Assembly: GCF_000346465.2 (NCBI RefSeq)
Contig: NC_034009.1
Coordinates: 7,263,776 to 7,327,775, forward strand
Reading direction: 5' to 3'
Length of the DNA stretch: 64,000 bases
Source of the DNA: Prunus persica
Lineage: Eukaryota; Streptophyta; Magnoliopsida; Rosales; Rosaceae
The position numbers and the translations under genes were made by a program. Below the pieces are notes generated by a model. It ran no database searches and was not told the origin of the DNA. It was given only the letters and a program-made list of their open reading frames with translations. Positions within the stretch are counted from its first letter, which is position 1. Each line of letters opens with the position of its first letter. This document shows, one piece after another, positions 11,392 through 23,256 of the stretch.

Positions 11392-13045
11392 TGCTTATGT
11401 AATTGGCAGTGTATGACATTCATTTTATAATATATTGTAATGTGATTTCTTCACTTTCATTATACAGGTTTTGGCCACAAAACAATCAGTGCAAAAAATA
11501 CTGGATCCAGATTACATCATTATATTCTGCATAAAAAACAACGTCTGTTCAAATAAAACACGACGTTATGGTGAACCATTTATTCAGCATATTTACCGAC
11601 GTCTTAAAGCAACGTAACAATGAAGAACCACGACGCTATTGTGAAGCAATTATCCAGGATATCACGTCGGGGAAGGATTAAGAACCGCCATGTAATTCAA
11701 AATAACACGACTCCAATCCCATAATAACGACGTCTAAAAAACGAGATATATAATCTGAACGTTAAAAAATACGACGTCATCATACATTTTTCACGTCGCA
11801 AGTTCTTTTATAAACGAAGAGGAACGAAATGAATTCCGACGGAAATTCATTATAACCGCCGTCTAATAACAATTAAACGACGTTATTTGTAATACGGCTC
11901 TCATCATAATCTACGCCGTCTATATGTTCTGTAATACGGCTCTCATTTATTTGGAACCGACGTTGTTTAGAAGTTCAACTTCGTCTATATTATTAAGTGC
12001 GTCATGAGTAATGAATACATATAAATACAACGTCGACTATATAAATGTATACGTCGTAAATAATGACACTGACAACTATTTCCACGTCATCTTTTTTAGA
12101 AAAATCGTTGTGGAAAATTTATTTCACGACGGTTTTTTGTAAATAAGAGACGTAGTAGATTTCAATAACGTCGTCTTCTCATGTATTTAAAGACGTCATA
12201 TTTTTTCTTGTCGGGTAAATTATATTTAACGGCGTAGTATTTTAGTTTTCGTCGTTGTATGTATATCTTGCGGCCTTGTTCTTTTAATATGTGTCATATT
12301 TTTCCTTTTTAACGACGGTGATTTTTTTGAGTTGGTCGTCTATTCTCATCCTCGACTATTTTCTAGAACTTTAGCAGACTAAACACGTCTGTTTTTATTT
12401 TTTTCCGACGTTGTTTTATTTAACAACGTCTAATATTTATCGTCGTTGTTTGTTTCTGAAAATAGGACGTATAAATTTTGTAATACGACTCTCATATATT
12501 TGTAACCGACGTTGTTTAGTTTTTCAACGTCTACTCTATAAACATATACGTCGTAAATAATGACACTGACAACTATTTCCACGTCATCTTTTATCGAAAA
12601 ATCGAAGTGGAAAATTAATTTTACGACGGTTGTTTTTATATATGCGACGTAGTAGGTATAAATAACGTCGTCTTCTAATGTATTTAAAGACGTCATATTT
12701 TTTATTGTCGTGAAAATTATATTTAACGTCGTCGTGTTTGTATTTTCGTCGTTGTATGTCTATCTTGCGGCCTTGTTCTGTTAATATGTGTCATATTTTT
12801 CCTTTTTAACGACGGTTTTTTTAGAGAGTTGGTCGTCTATTATCATCCTCGATTGCTTTTTTTAGATCTTTTTGTAGTACAAAGACGTCGTTTTGTATTT
12901 GTTGATGACGTTGTATATGTTAACAACGACGGTTATTTAGCGTCGTGGTTTATGAGGGAAAAGATGACGGTGAATTCCACGACCATTGAAAAACCCAATA
13001 CACGACGGTGATTTACCGTCATCTTTTTGCTTTTTTGTAGTTGTG
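11392..13045 (+). repeat. CACTA 3' subterminal region with a tandem duplication
   Basis: The stretch is non-coding and full of ACGTCGT/ACGACGG words. A block of about 400 bp is present twice: 11931-12358 and 12480-12855, both starting GTAATACG(G/A)CTCTCAT and sharing GACACTGACAACTATTTCCA and TTGCGGCCTTGTTCT. The spacing is about 550 bp and the copies are clearly diverged, so this is an old internal duplication of transposase-binding DNA. Confidence 0.75.
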
Positions 13046-13670
13046 TCCCCATATCTGCCTTCATGCCTCGCCCCGTTACAAAACTACCAATAAAAAATAA
13101 TTTTTGGAGTAAAAAAAAAGTTTGAAACTATATGACTTTGGCAACAAATAAAACTAAAGTTTTGTTTTTTACTTATTATTTTTTTAATGTATTATTTAAT
13201 TCAATAATTAATATAATACGTGAAACATAAAATTTGGTAGGAGTGTGGGACATAACTAGGATCCACATAGCAGTATACTCATACGAAAATGACTGATATA
13301 TATCTTAAACAGAGAGGGTTTAGCTGGGAGATTAGAATACCATCCTCCCCACACACGGAACACTATACACGAAAGTTTCCCTAAACTCGTCTGCTTACTC
13401 GATTCCAAACCTTCATACATGACTTAAGGGTGAAGCCCCTTGAAAACCCTAACCCGCAGGGAAAGTTCCCATTCCTATGTGTGGATAGATTTTAAATCCC
13501 AAATTTTCTCTCTAGGGCTTGGTCCAATTTGGAGACCAAATTCAAGTCACATTCCACGAGAGTTTTAGATTTTCCTCGCTGAAATATTTTTTTTGCGAGA
13601 AAATGAAATCCTAGGTAAAAAAATGTGTCCCTAAAGCGATACCATGTTGTAGTGTGAACGGCTCTTACCA
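13046..13670. other. Intergenic, no gene seen
   Basis: AT-rich flank of the CACTA element. From about 13130 it resembles 18870-19010 (shared ATTATTTAATT-type block and a TTTGG(T/A)(A/G)GGAG motif), marking the start of the first duplicated unit. Confidence 0.5.
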
Positions 13671-14338
13671 GCTCACTTCTTGTAATGTTGGTAACCTAAG
13701 TCACAAAGGAGGCTAAAACCATAGTATCCTGGCTCTCTAAAAATTCTAAGTTTTTGTAGGGAAAGGAAACCAATCTCAATTGGAAACTAGACAAAACCAA
13801 CTAAGAAACGTGAAAACAAAACGTACGAAAGTTACTAAAAAAATTGCCTCTTTCTTAATTTGCTGAAATTTTCTAACAACACGATGACACATACCGCCGG
13901 TCTCTTGCCAAGCATGCCCGGTGGAGCGGCTCTTTTCTTTTTTGTAATTTTTTTTTTACCATTTTTCATGATTTTATTATTCTTGTTTGGTAATTCTGTT
14001 GTGTAATCATCAATTTCCTCTCCCCTTTGAAGGAAATGTATTTTGTCAAATTCTACTATATTTTCATATCTACCCGAAATTGTTTTCAAGAACCTACAAG
14101 AGACGAACACTGTTCGAGTCACATAGCCATTACCATGGGCCATTCTCTTTAGCTCTTTCCCTCCAAATTTGAAAACCTGACTTACACCAACTGTTTTCTA
14201 TCCACATCACACAAAGTGGTTAGCAGCATTCCCAATTCTGCGACCACAGCAAGTAGAAGAAGTCGATTGAAGAAGATCAAACAAAAAGAGGGAGATCTAA
14301 TTAGTACGACGATCTTGGGAGAAGCTACACTAAAATCA

Positions 14339-14743
14339 ATGGCAGAAACTGTCAAAGAAACACAACAAAACAAAGAGAAACCTGGGGAAATTCCAAGTCA
14401 AGCAGAGGACTACCCTTCAATGTTATCTAGACAGAATTTGCACCAAGAAGAAGAGGAAGAAGACTCTCTGTCAATTATTGGAGACGAGTGGATAAAGATT
14501 GGAGATGAGTATTTCAAAAACCCTGTATCAACAACACCCCCACCAGACTTACGAGACATCAAGGAATTTGCAACAGATCCATTGTTTCAATCGGGACAGA
14601 ATGATAATCGGGGCAAAAGAAAGGTCGAAGATGCTGCAACCACCAATTTTGTTCCAGGCTCGTTGACTGCAACAAGGTATCGTGTTCTTGATGTGGAAGA
14701 GAAGTATGTGAAGCTGGATGATCTGTTTTCCTCTGGTAGATAG
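14339..14743 (+). CDS. Orphan acidic protein family, copy 1 (C-terminally altered)
   Basis: I do not recognise the family. The open frame upstream begins with a GTG and the ATG used by copy 3 is ATC here, so the first usable ATG is 14339 (MAETVKETQQNKEKPGEIPS), giving 134 residues. Shared family core: DEWIKIGDEYFKNPV, then IKEFATDPLFQSGQND and EEKYVKL. The central part is rich in Glu/Gln with no signal peptide or membrane segment, so a soluble protein is likely. Compared with copies 2 and 3 it lacks the EFPNNGFTKYHG block and the tail ending in (T/K)(K/R)R(E/R)YLY; it ends instead in DDLFSSGR. This may be a decaying copy. No intron is needed. Confidence 0.55.
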   Translation: MAETVKETQQNKEKPGEIPSQAEDYPSMLSRQNLHQEEEEEDSLSIIGDEWIKIGDEYFKNPVSTTPPPDLRDIKEFATDPLFQSGQNDNRGKRKVEDAATTNFVPGSLTATRYRVLDVEEKYVKLDDLFSSGR

Positions 14744-15576
14744 ACCATTGGCGTACCTTAGTTTTCATATTCAATATCTCTGCATTTAAATGAACTTTTC
14801 TCTGTTTTCCATCTTTGAACTTAGTTTCTTCGGCAGTGACTGAAGGTCCAGAACACAGAAATAATACTCATTTGCTCGCAAATGGTTTATGAAAATTTGA
14901 AGATAAACTTCTTGACTGGAAATTGCACTACTGTGCTTGAATTGACTTTATTATTGTGTTGTGTTTTTGGTTGACATGAACCTTTGAATGATGTGTTTTG
15001 CTTTGGTATATAGACCATTGGCGTACCTTAATTTTCATATTCAATATCTCTTCAGCTAGTTGTTCAATTTGATTGGATTAATTGGAGGATGATTAGAAGT
15101 ATATGAGTGTGGAAGGAAGGGTATGTAAAAAACTATAATTCTTGTTTTATAATTCAGAAGTTTTATCTTTGAATAAAAGAACAAGAAAACTAAACTTTGC
15201 CATTGTTGAACAAAAGAACGCCAATCCAATGGAAACCCTTGTCTTGTAGACCAGTAGTCTCAAGTTTAGATCCCCATGACATCTTGTAGTGTGTGGGGGG
15301 GGGTTTAGGGGAGGGGGGAAATCCCCCTTCCTCTTCCTAATTTTGGCAACAAAAGAAAGAAAAAAAAAAACAAAAGAATTTTTTCGCTTATTCACAAGAA
15401 GTAAAAGCATAAATAATAAGTTATGAGGAAATAATGATACAACATATTAGTAATAATTGAAACTCCATAATAAGTTACAACATTAGTCACCACTAATTCA
15501 AACGAAGCAAATATCGTAATTTTTTAAATAACCCTAAGAGTTATCATCGAGTTCAAGATATATAAAAGTGACTCAG

Positions 15577-15900
15577 CTACAAAGTGGGGTTCTGGCCTGA
15601 GCTTATCTTCCTAATGAAGTCTTGAAATTTATTTATCTTGCTTCTCCTTAAGGTGTTTCCTCCTCTCCTCCAACACTTGGATAACCTCAGATTGATGGTC
15701 AAGTTCTTGCTGTTGGCTCTCAACAATCTGTTGTGTTCCTTGCAATCTTCTAGATCTTTATTTTTTTTTTCAAACACAAATGCTTTGAAAAAGATTCTGA
15801 AGGTATTGAGTCCCAAATCCACATCCCTTAATGTAGCCTGATTTTACATTAAGAAATTTTGCAACTATTTCATCGTCAATAATTGTTCTTGTAAGTGTCA
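15577..15900 (-). pseudogene. Relic of Ptta/En/Spm-type transposase C terminus
   Basis: Read on the minus strand in shifting frames, it gives DDEIVAKFLNV, then SGYIKGCGFG, and later a coiled coil QQQELDHQSEVIQVLEERRK ending in FQDFIRKISSGQNPTL and a stop. A SGYIKGLG-like motif followed by a Gln/Glu-rich coiled coil is typical of plant Ptta/En/Spm transposase-like proteins. Frameshifts make it non-functional. A sister relic lies at 26094-26400. The assignment rests on a short motif, so it is tentative. Confidence 0.45.
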
Positions 15901-16391
15901 GTTCGTACAGTAATCATCTAGCCCTACAAGGATCAACATTTTAAGTTAAATTTGACGAATGATGTCCCTTTGAAGTAATCATCATAAAGAGATTCTCCAA
16001 TAAGTATTTTATGTTAAAGATTGGTTACATACTTCTAATCTTGGCAGTTAGATTGTATTCATTAAATGTGTTGGTAGTCTTTTAGATGCAATTCAACGAT
16101 CGAGATTAGAAGTATGTAGTCAATCCTTAACTTAAATACTTATTGGTGAATCTCCCCTCAGAGAGATCATATATGTCAAAGAGGCTAAGTGTTTGGAAGA
16201 ACTGAAAGGAAAATGAGAGAATGGGAAGGGAAAAGAAGGTCTGATGCAAACTAGATGGTCTGCATATATATTCAGGATTATAATACCTTTTTCTTTTAAA
16301 CCTTCTTTCGAAAAAAATACCAAAATACAGAACACAAAAGAAATTGATACATTCTTTCTCAACAAAATTATTAATATTGTTTTTTGAAAGG

Positions 16392-16898
16392 TGTTGATGC
16401 TCAAAATGGCCCGGCCAATAGTGAGTCCAACTTAGTGATTAGGTATGCGGGGTCTTCAGCAGGGAAGAGAGCTGAGGCCCTTGGTGAAATATAGGTTGAT
16501 GGGAAACCTGCAGAAGACAAAGTGGGAGAAGCAATCGTTAAGCTTCGGACACCGGTGTGGTGCCGGCCGAAGGCTCTCCGATGCCTAAGTCAGTTACAAG
16601 TAGTAATTCTGGCAGAGTAACAGTAAAAGTGGGAGAATAGTTACCCTTTTTACCTGGGTACTGTTCCCTATTTATAGGGAGGTGAGAGTAGGAGGTTTGC
16701 ACAAAGTTCCAATGTGGGACTTTGTGCAAGTCGTCATGGTGGCGACACGTGTCCTGGGGATTAGGTTTGGCAGTTAGGAGCTTCGGCAGGTGTCTGGCAC
16801 CTCAGAAGTGTGTCTTCCTTCGGCAGGGGAGAAGGCGTGGCTGCCTTGGTGCTAGTCGCTTTGATGCTGGGTCTGCTCGGTTCACTATGGTGTAAACA
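16392..16898. mobile_element. Solo LTR, 507 bp
   Basis: It begins TGTTGATGC and ends GGTGTAAACA, and is flanked by a perfect 5-bp duplication AAAGG (16387-16391 and 16899-16903). It is more GC-rich than its surroundings and contains a likely TATA region (CTATTTATAGGG near 16669) and the G-box-like GACACGTGTCC (16743). No coding sequence or second LTR is adjacent, so it is a solo LTR left by recombination. Its superfamily cannot be decided. Confidence 0.85.
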
Positions 16899-16903
16899 AA
16901 AGG

Positions 16904-18180
16904 TTCAACCTTCAAAACAGCGATAATAAGTGCCAAATGTTTGAAGACAGAAGTAACAAAATCATAAACTCAACTGAAAGTTGCAAGTCTACAGCACTCA
17001 AAAATTAAAAAAATGTAATGACGGTGCAAACACATGGTTTTCCTCTTATCTTACCGTATGTGTATGATACTTTTTTTTTTAATAGAAGCAATAGTTTAAA
17101 CTACAAAGTAAGGAGAGTTTCTCACACACACAACATGAGACCAATGGTTTGCAAATCAAGGTCCTTTTTCATTGGCCTAGACCCTGTTGACACCATATGA
17201 TACTTAAAATTTGCATATGTTTCACATACATATAAGTTAATCACAAAAGATTCAAAGTTAGAGAACTCACCAAAGAAGAGATAGAGCAGATGAAAGAGGG
17301 TCCTAGTGATGCAACGGTAGTCAAACAAGGGTATTGGGAAACACGAACCATGAACCACCAAGCCTCGTTTAGTCTAAGAATACCAAAAACTAGGCATAAA
17401 AGACAAGATAAAACACTCAAACATGTTGATTCTAAGAAAATCCAGATTATGAGCAAAGGGTGAGAGAACACTCCCTTTGTTTTCAATTTGAATTCTCAAC
17501 AACTGCCCTGAAAAGTCTAAGCATACAATTACTTGGACTTGATCTCTCATGCCATACATTGAACTAGCATCCGAATTAATGAACCCCACTAATCCAGATA
17601 CATTGAGCCCATCTAAATAACTATGACTCTATAAATATTCCAAATACATAGAACTTATTAAAAGCCAAAAACAAAACGTTCTTAGTGATACGGAAAACAA
17701 ACAAGAGATTCTGAAGAGCCTTGATTCATGTGTGCCTTCTATCCCAATGCTTCATTAACTTTAATGACTTCTTATCTGCATCACCTAGTCACCCAAGTAA
17801 TTATTGCCTTTTCTTTTGAACGATTTCCACCTAAACAATAACCAATATTTAAATTATATATCACATGCTATAAAAAGTTGACAAAATTAAAACATAACAA
17901 CATAGAGCTAAAAGGAGGAAATTTGATTTTAGTAAAAGTGATGATGGAGTTCAGTGTTCTATAACAACAAATACAAAAAACAAAGGGAAAATAGAAAGAG
18001 GAAAACAAATTAGAAAACCAACTGGAAAATGGAGGGGGGGAATGACATGATGAAGGTGGAAAAGAGATAGATTCAGGTTTCCAAGCAAAAAGGGAAAAGA
18101 AGTCGCCCAAGATCGGAACTTACCGGCATCATTACTGTGAGGAAGGAGAGAGGCGAAGAGCTACCCCAGCCGAGTGGCTT
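16904..18180. other. Non-coding part of duplicated unit 1
   Basis: AT-rich, with no convincing reading frame. The stretch 17900-18240 is shared in part with 27640-28740 (AAAATAGAAAGAGGAAAACA block and the GAGATCAAAGCG block). Confidence 0.5.
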
Positions 18181-18249
18181 TGGATCTGAGATCAAAGCGT
18201 GCAAATGGAAGAGTCATGATGCATAGCTAAGACAATTTATATCTAGGCA

Positions 18250-19190
18250 AGACATAGTCATGTCAATATAACAAGAATTATTTTTTCTCTCTGGATTTCG
18301 TTGTATCTTCTGGCCATGGTTCTTTGCCATTGTTCTTTTATGAAATTCCAGATTTCCACATTCTGACAACAACAAAAAGTGAGTGTAAACAACTTTAGTA
18401 AGGCAAAGTTCTTCATGAATTCTTCCTATAGTTACAAAAACTCGGATCCCTTTCCAACAAAAAATAATCTCTTGATCATTTGACAAGGATGGAATAAAGA
18501 GAATTGGTTGAACTACAAGAAACTTTGTCTCTCGTAGACATAAGTTAAATCTGAGTTGTTGATGTCTCAAATGTTGTAGGCGTGAATTTTATAACAAATT
18601 ATACTAGCCCCTATGCACATTTTTATTTTATTTTTAGAATTAAGAAAAGATAACATGAGTAGTTATGTTCCATAAAAGTAGGACCTATTATCTGATTTTG
18701 TTTTTAATTAAAATTTTTTTAATATGAAAAAAATGTGAATTTACCATATTATTATCATTTAATTAATAATTTCAATTCTTAATGTTTGAATTAACTAAAA
18801 GTATTTTTTTGGTATTTTGAATGTTTCACTATTCTCTGCCTTGCTTTATATATAGATAGATAACATATAACAAATTATATAACATACAACTCGGGCAAGA
18901 GAGAAAAAAAAAAAAGTCATGTTTTTTACTTATATTTTTGTGTGTATTATTTAATTGAATAGATAATATAATAGGTGGAATATAAATATATAATTTGGAG
19001 GGAGTCATGACACAGCTTTTGAATCCCAAGTTTCCTCACTATAGGGCTTTGATTTGGGGACCAACTTTAGGTCACATTCCGCTACAATTGTAGATTTTCC
19101 TCGTTGAAAGTAATTTTTTTTTTCCGGGAAAATAGAATCCTTCATTGATTGGAAAAGTGTCGCTGTAGCAACATTATATTGAACTGAAGA
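18250..19190. other. Intergenic between duplicated units 1 and 2
   Basis: AT-rich, with no gene seen. From about 18870 it matches the start of unit 1 (13130 onward). Confidence 0.5.
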
Positions 19191-19813
19191 GACAAAACGT
19201 TCTTATTTGATCACATCTTGTAATGTTGGTAACCTAAGTCAAACCTAAGTCGCACAGGAGGCTAAAACTGTATTTTCTCAGCTCTGTAAAAATTATATGC
19301 TGTCGTAGAATCAATAGGGGAAACCATTCTCAATCCGAAACTAGACCCAAAAAAAAAAAAACAAGAAAGTTAAATTGTCACTTTTTTAATTTGACAAGCT
19401 TTCCTGATAAGTGGCACCGCCGGTCTCTTGCCAACCATGGCCAATTGAGTGGTTTGTTTCTTTCTTTTTTTTTGGGTATTCTAGATATGTTGTTTCCGGA
19501 TTTTGATGAATTTTTAATTTCCCGTCTTTGAAGGAAATATATTTGGCCAAATTCTATTAGGTATTCATACATATATATATATCTACTCCAAATTGTTTTC
19601 AAGAACCCACAACAGACGAACATTGTCCGAGTCACATAGCCATTACCATTGGCCCTTCTCTTTAGCTCTTTCCCTCCAAATTTGAACGTCTGACTTACAC
19701 CAACTCTTTTCTATCCACATCATTCAAAGTGGTTAGCAGCATTCCAATTCTGTTACTACAGAGGAAGCAGAAGGAGTTGATCGGAGAAGATCGAAGAAGT
19801 AGAGGGAGATCTA

Positions 19814-20377
19814 ATGAGGAAGATCCTGGGAGAAGCTTCACAAAGATCCATGGCAGAAATTGTCGAAGAAACACAACCAAACAAAGAAAGATCTGGGAAA
19901 AATCCAAGTCAACCAGAGGAGCTAAAAGACTACCCTTCGATGTTATCTAGACCCAATTTACACCAACAAGAAGAAGAAGACTCTTCGCCAATTGTTGGAA
20001 AAGAGTGGATAAAGATAGGGAATGAGTATTTCAAAAACCCGGTCGCAACAACATCCCCACCGGACTTACGGGTCATCAAGGAATTTGCAACAGATCCATT
20101 GTTTCAATCGGGACAGAACGACACTTGGTGCAAAAGAAAGTTCGAAGAGGCCGTGAACACCGACTTTGTTCCTGGCTTTCTGACTGAATTTCCGAACAAT
20201 GGGTTCACCAAGTATCATGGTTTTAATGTGCAAGAGAAGTATGTGAAGCTGAGTGTTATAAACGAGCTTTTTATGCCAAAGACGGAGGAGGTTGAAGGAG
20301 AAAAAGAAAAGAAAACAGAAGACTTGGCTTCAAGTTTCAGCTTTAAAACCAAGAGAGAGTACCTTTATTGTGACTAA
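19814..20377 (+). CDS. Orphan acidic protein family, copy 2
   Basis: 187 residues from ATG 19814 (MRKILGEASQRSMAEIVEET). The upstream ATG of copy 3 is ATC here, so this in-frame codon is the best start. It has the full family layout: an acidic N-terminal third, KEWIKIGNEYFKNPV, VIKEFATDPLFQSGQND, FPNNGFTKYHGFNV, QEKYVKLSVINELFMPKTEE, a Lys/Glu run, and the tail TKREYLYCD. There is no signal peptide, membrane segment or known catalytic motif. The 200 bp upstream, including CACATCATTCAAAGTGGTTA, are nearly the same as at copies 1, 3 and 4, so promoter and leader were duplicated with the gene. Function unknown. Confidence 0.65.
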   Translation: MRKILGEASQRSMAEIVEETQPNKERSGKNPSQPEELKDYPSMLSRPNLHQQEEEDSSPIVGKEWIKIGNEYFKNPVATTSPPDLRVIKEFATDPLFQSGQNDTWCKRKFEEAVNTDFVPGFLTEFPNNGFTKYHGFNVQEKYVKLSVINELFMPKTEEVEGEKEKKTEDLASSFSFKTKREYLYCD

Positions 20378-20699
20378 GGATTTAGATGAGCTTTTCTGTG
20401 TTTTCTATCTATGAACTTTTAGTTTGAGTGGCAGTGGGCGAAAGGTCCAAAACTTTGAGTGAATTCAGAATAATACTTATTTGGTCGCAAGGTAGGGTTT
20501 ATGAAAATTTGAAGATAAGTTTTTTGACTGGAATTGCAATATTGTGCTTGAATTGGTTTTGTTAATGTGTTTTCTCGTTGGTTGACATGATTGTTTCAAT
20601 GATCTGTTTTGCTTTGTTATCGTTCCTTAATTTTCATATTCAATATCTCTTCGCCTAGTTGTTCAATTTGATTGGATTAATTTGAGGATGATTAGAAGT

Positions 20700-20748
20700 A
20701 TGATTATGGAAGGGAGAGGGAGGAGAGAGAAAGAGACGCGAGAGGAAG

Positions 20749-20789
<41 letters not shown>

Positions 20790-20900
20790 GAAAAAGAGAC
20801 GAGAGCGGGAGGACAGAAATAGAGACGAGAAAGAGATGGGAGAGCGAGGAGAGAGAAAGAGACAAGAGAGGGAGGAGAGAGAGAGAGAGAGAAAAAAAAA
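20700..20900 (+). repeat. GA-rich low-complexity tract
   Basis: GAGAG-type repeats, with a pure (GA)n core around 20752-20783, lie downstream of orphan copy 2. Copies 1 and 3 lack it, so it expanded after duplication. Confidence 0.8.
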
Positions 20901-22026
20901 GTAAAATCTTACGTTCTTTTATTTTTAAAATTGAGCCTTTATAAAATTGTTTTTGAGTTGGACTTTTGAAAAATGGGCTTTATCAAACACAAATTATGGA
21001 CTTCGGACTCAAAAATTATTTAAATTTAAAAAATGGATCCAAGTAGAATACCAGACGAGCCCTAAACTTTTCCATTATTTAACAAAAGAATTTTTTCTCT
21101 TATACAAAACAAGTGAAAGCATAAATAATAAGCTATGAAGAAACAATTATACAACATATATTTGTAATAATTGAAACTCTATAATAAGTTGACAACATTA
21201 GTGGTAATAATTCAATAAAACATTAGTCACCAATAATATCGTAATTATCATGTTCAAGGTATATAAAGTGAGGCTCAGCTTCTTCATGAACTCCTCATTA
21301 AATTTACTTTTTGCTTTTCCTCAAGGTTGTTGGAAAAACAATAAATAGTGACTGAATTAAATAATAGATTTATATATCAACAATATATATACTCCCAAAA
21401 AAAATTATTATTTATAGTTTTTCAGTTATAGTAAATTGATAGAATTGTTCTTAAACTTAACAAAAAGTTTAACGAAATTAGACATAAGTGGTACGTTACA
21501 ACACTCTATTGAGGTAGTTAATAAGAGTATCTCCAAGGGAGATGTCAAATACCAAACATCAAATTTAAATTTGATGGTTGATGTGGCAATTTGACATTTG
21601 CATACTTTTACACTCCACTCGATATGTCAAATAAATAATTATTGTAACAGTCAAATCATTTAAAATAAAGAAGAAAATAATAAAAAAGGAAAATAATAAA
21701 TGAAAGTAATAGCCACCTATCTTTAAAAAATAATAAAATATTTATTTGACATCTTGCTTGTAACACCCCGACTCCAAATTTAACTCTTATTTAAATTATT
21801 TAATTTTTTAAGGGAAATTACAAATTTACCCTTGAGATAAGGGCATTTTGGTCATATTCTTAACCAGAGAGAGTTTGGGGCAGTGACCAGTATTTTTGGA
21901 TAGGTCGTACTGAGACGAGTTCATAGACACGTAGTGGGCTCGAATCGGAGTTGTAACGAGAGAGATATGGTCAAAAGAAACCCAGTGGCACAATCGTAAT
22001 TATTTCGAAATGGGATTTTTTATAAA

Positions 22027-22031
22027 AATCA

Positions 22032-22079
<48 letters not shown>

Positions 22080-22110
22080 GTCGGTCTCTCTCTCTCTCTC
22101 TCCCGTCGGT
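22027..22110 (+). repeat. (CT)n microsatellite
   Basis: A long CTCTCT run, interrupted by two CCCGTCGGT pieces, lies at the start of the GC-rich part of the LTR-like element. It could act as a promoter-type pyrimidine tract. Confidence 0.9.
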
Positions 22111-23256
22111 CTCTCTTTCTCTCCTCGTATCTCCGGCTGCGGACGGGACCGGTGCCAAAAGGACCGGCTCGGCCTCGGTGTCACGACCCAGCCCTCCCCC
22201 GACATCGGCCGCCGCTCCAGCCGCCGGAAAAAGGCGATTTTCGCCCGATTTTCGTCCGAACTTCGCCGGCTCCAATCTCCCTCCTCCGGCAGCCATTTCT
22301 GGCGATCAAGGTATGGAAATTCATCCCTTCTGCATGCTCTAGCTGATGGTTGGGTAGGATTGGATTGATTCTTAGCATAGCTAATTCGATTTTCGAATTG
22401 AAATTAGGCCGATTTTGGGATCGCGATTCCGGCCACTTTCTGTCAGTTTTTGGGGTAGGTCCAAGAACAAAAGTGGCTCCCAAATAGGGTATTATACCTA
22501 GGGTAGGAGTTTGGAACTGTGATTTTGAGATTTTCCGGCGAAGTTTTATCGCTTTGGGCACCCACGGCGCTGCCGGAGCGTGCGGCGGCTCGTGAGCACT
22601 GTAGGAAAAGTGGCACTGTATCTCGATGAGATCCTTAGGTTGTCACGAGTGCATAGGATTTTGCGGATCTCAATTCGGACGTCGTTTGACTATCGAACGG
22701 ACGATCGCATATTGTGCGTTATCTGAGTTCGATAGGGTGGGACCATTGGATGGTCCCAAATTTAATATATGTTAATCTAGGTATTTCTAGGATCGTGTAG
22801 GAATTCACGGACTGTGAATCGGAGCCCCGGATGTTCCGAATAAATAACTTTAAGTTTATATTTTATTTTAACCGTCAGATCGTGCGATTGTGAGCGATCC
22901 GACCGTCCGATCTGAACCAAATTTGCAGGACGAGTGTCCTATACCTTATAGAACCCATAGGAACTTTCGGATCGGAATATGGAGGTCGTGGGCCCTGCAG
23001 GTCCGTTTGACCAGGGTTAGGGTAGTTTGACCCTTGGTTGACCGTGAGTCTCCCGGAGTAATCTCACCTTTCCAGGGGGATTATCGGGTGCTAGACAATT
23101 GTAGAGGGTTACACAATATTGGAAGTAATATACATTTATATATGTTTGTATAAGGATACAAAGGAGTCTAGAGGTGTCAGTTTGGAGTGCTATACGCACT
23201 ATCTTAGGTACCTCCTCGGATGTTGGTTACACTACATGTACCATCAAGTGAACGTT

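Larger units (their letters stand above)
1..13045 (+). mobile_element. CACTA (En/Spm) transposon, 5' end outside window
   Basis: The whole stretch is marked by hundreds of short words of the ACGTCGT / ACGACGG type in both orientations, the pattern expected of sub-terminal binding sites for a TNPA-like protein. Between them lie two + strand transposon genes (2747-7444 and 8338-11391) whose domains are those of plant CACTA elements. The words stop at about 13020, and the last bases up to 13045 read TTTTTTGTAGTTGTG, i.e. an inverted terminus beginning CACAACTACAAAAAA, close to but not the usual CACTACAA. The 5' terminus and the 3-bp target duplication cannot be checked because the left end is outside the window. 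The element carries a captured host fragment at 695-1097 and a hAT insertion at 3521-4665. Both main genes are damaged, so it is probably not autonomous now. Confidence 0.85.
13130..18600 (+). repeat. Duplicated unit 1 carrying orphan gene copy 1
   Basis: Landmarks shared with later units, in order: ATCTTGTAATGTTGGTAACC (13675; also 19205 and 29520), the leader CGAACACTGTTCGAGTCACA (14103; also 19617 and 29962), the gene, GCGTACCTTAATTTTCATAT (15022; also 30920), the coiled-coil transposase relic (15577-15900; also 26094-26400), GTCTGATGCAAACTAGATGG (16240; also 27670) and GAGATCAAAGCG-GCAAATGGAAGAG (18189; also 28670). The order is kept, which shows duplication of a several-kb unit rather than scattered repeats. 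Confidence 0.75.

Noticed and set aside
13835..14143. 102-codon minus-strand frame upstream of orphan copy 1
   Set aside because: It overlaps the duplicated leader of the + strand gene; the equivalent frame in unit 2 (19378-19635) diverges by indels.
22000..22561. Several overlapping open frames in the GC-rich part of the LTR-like element
   Set aside because: Frames are open on both strands because of the CT repeat and high GC. No domain is seen and copy B does not keep them.
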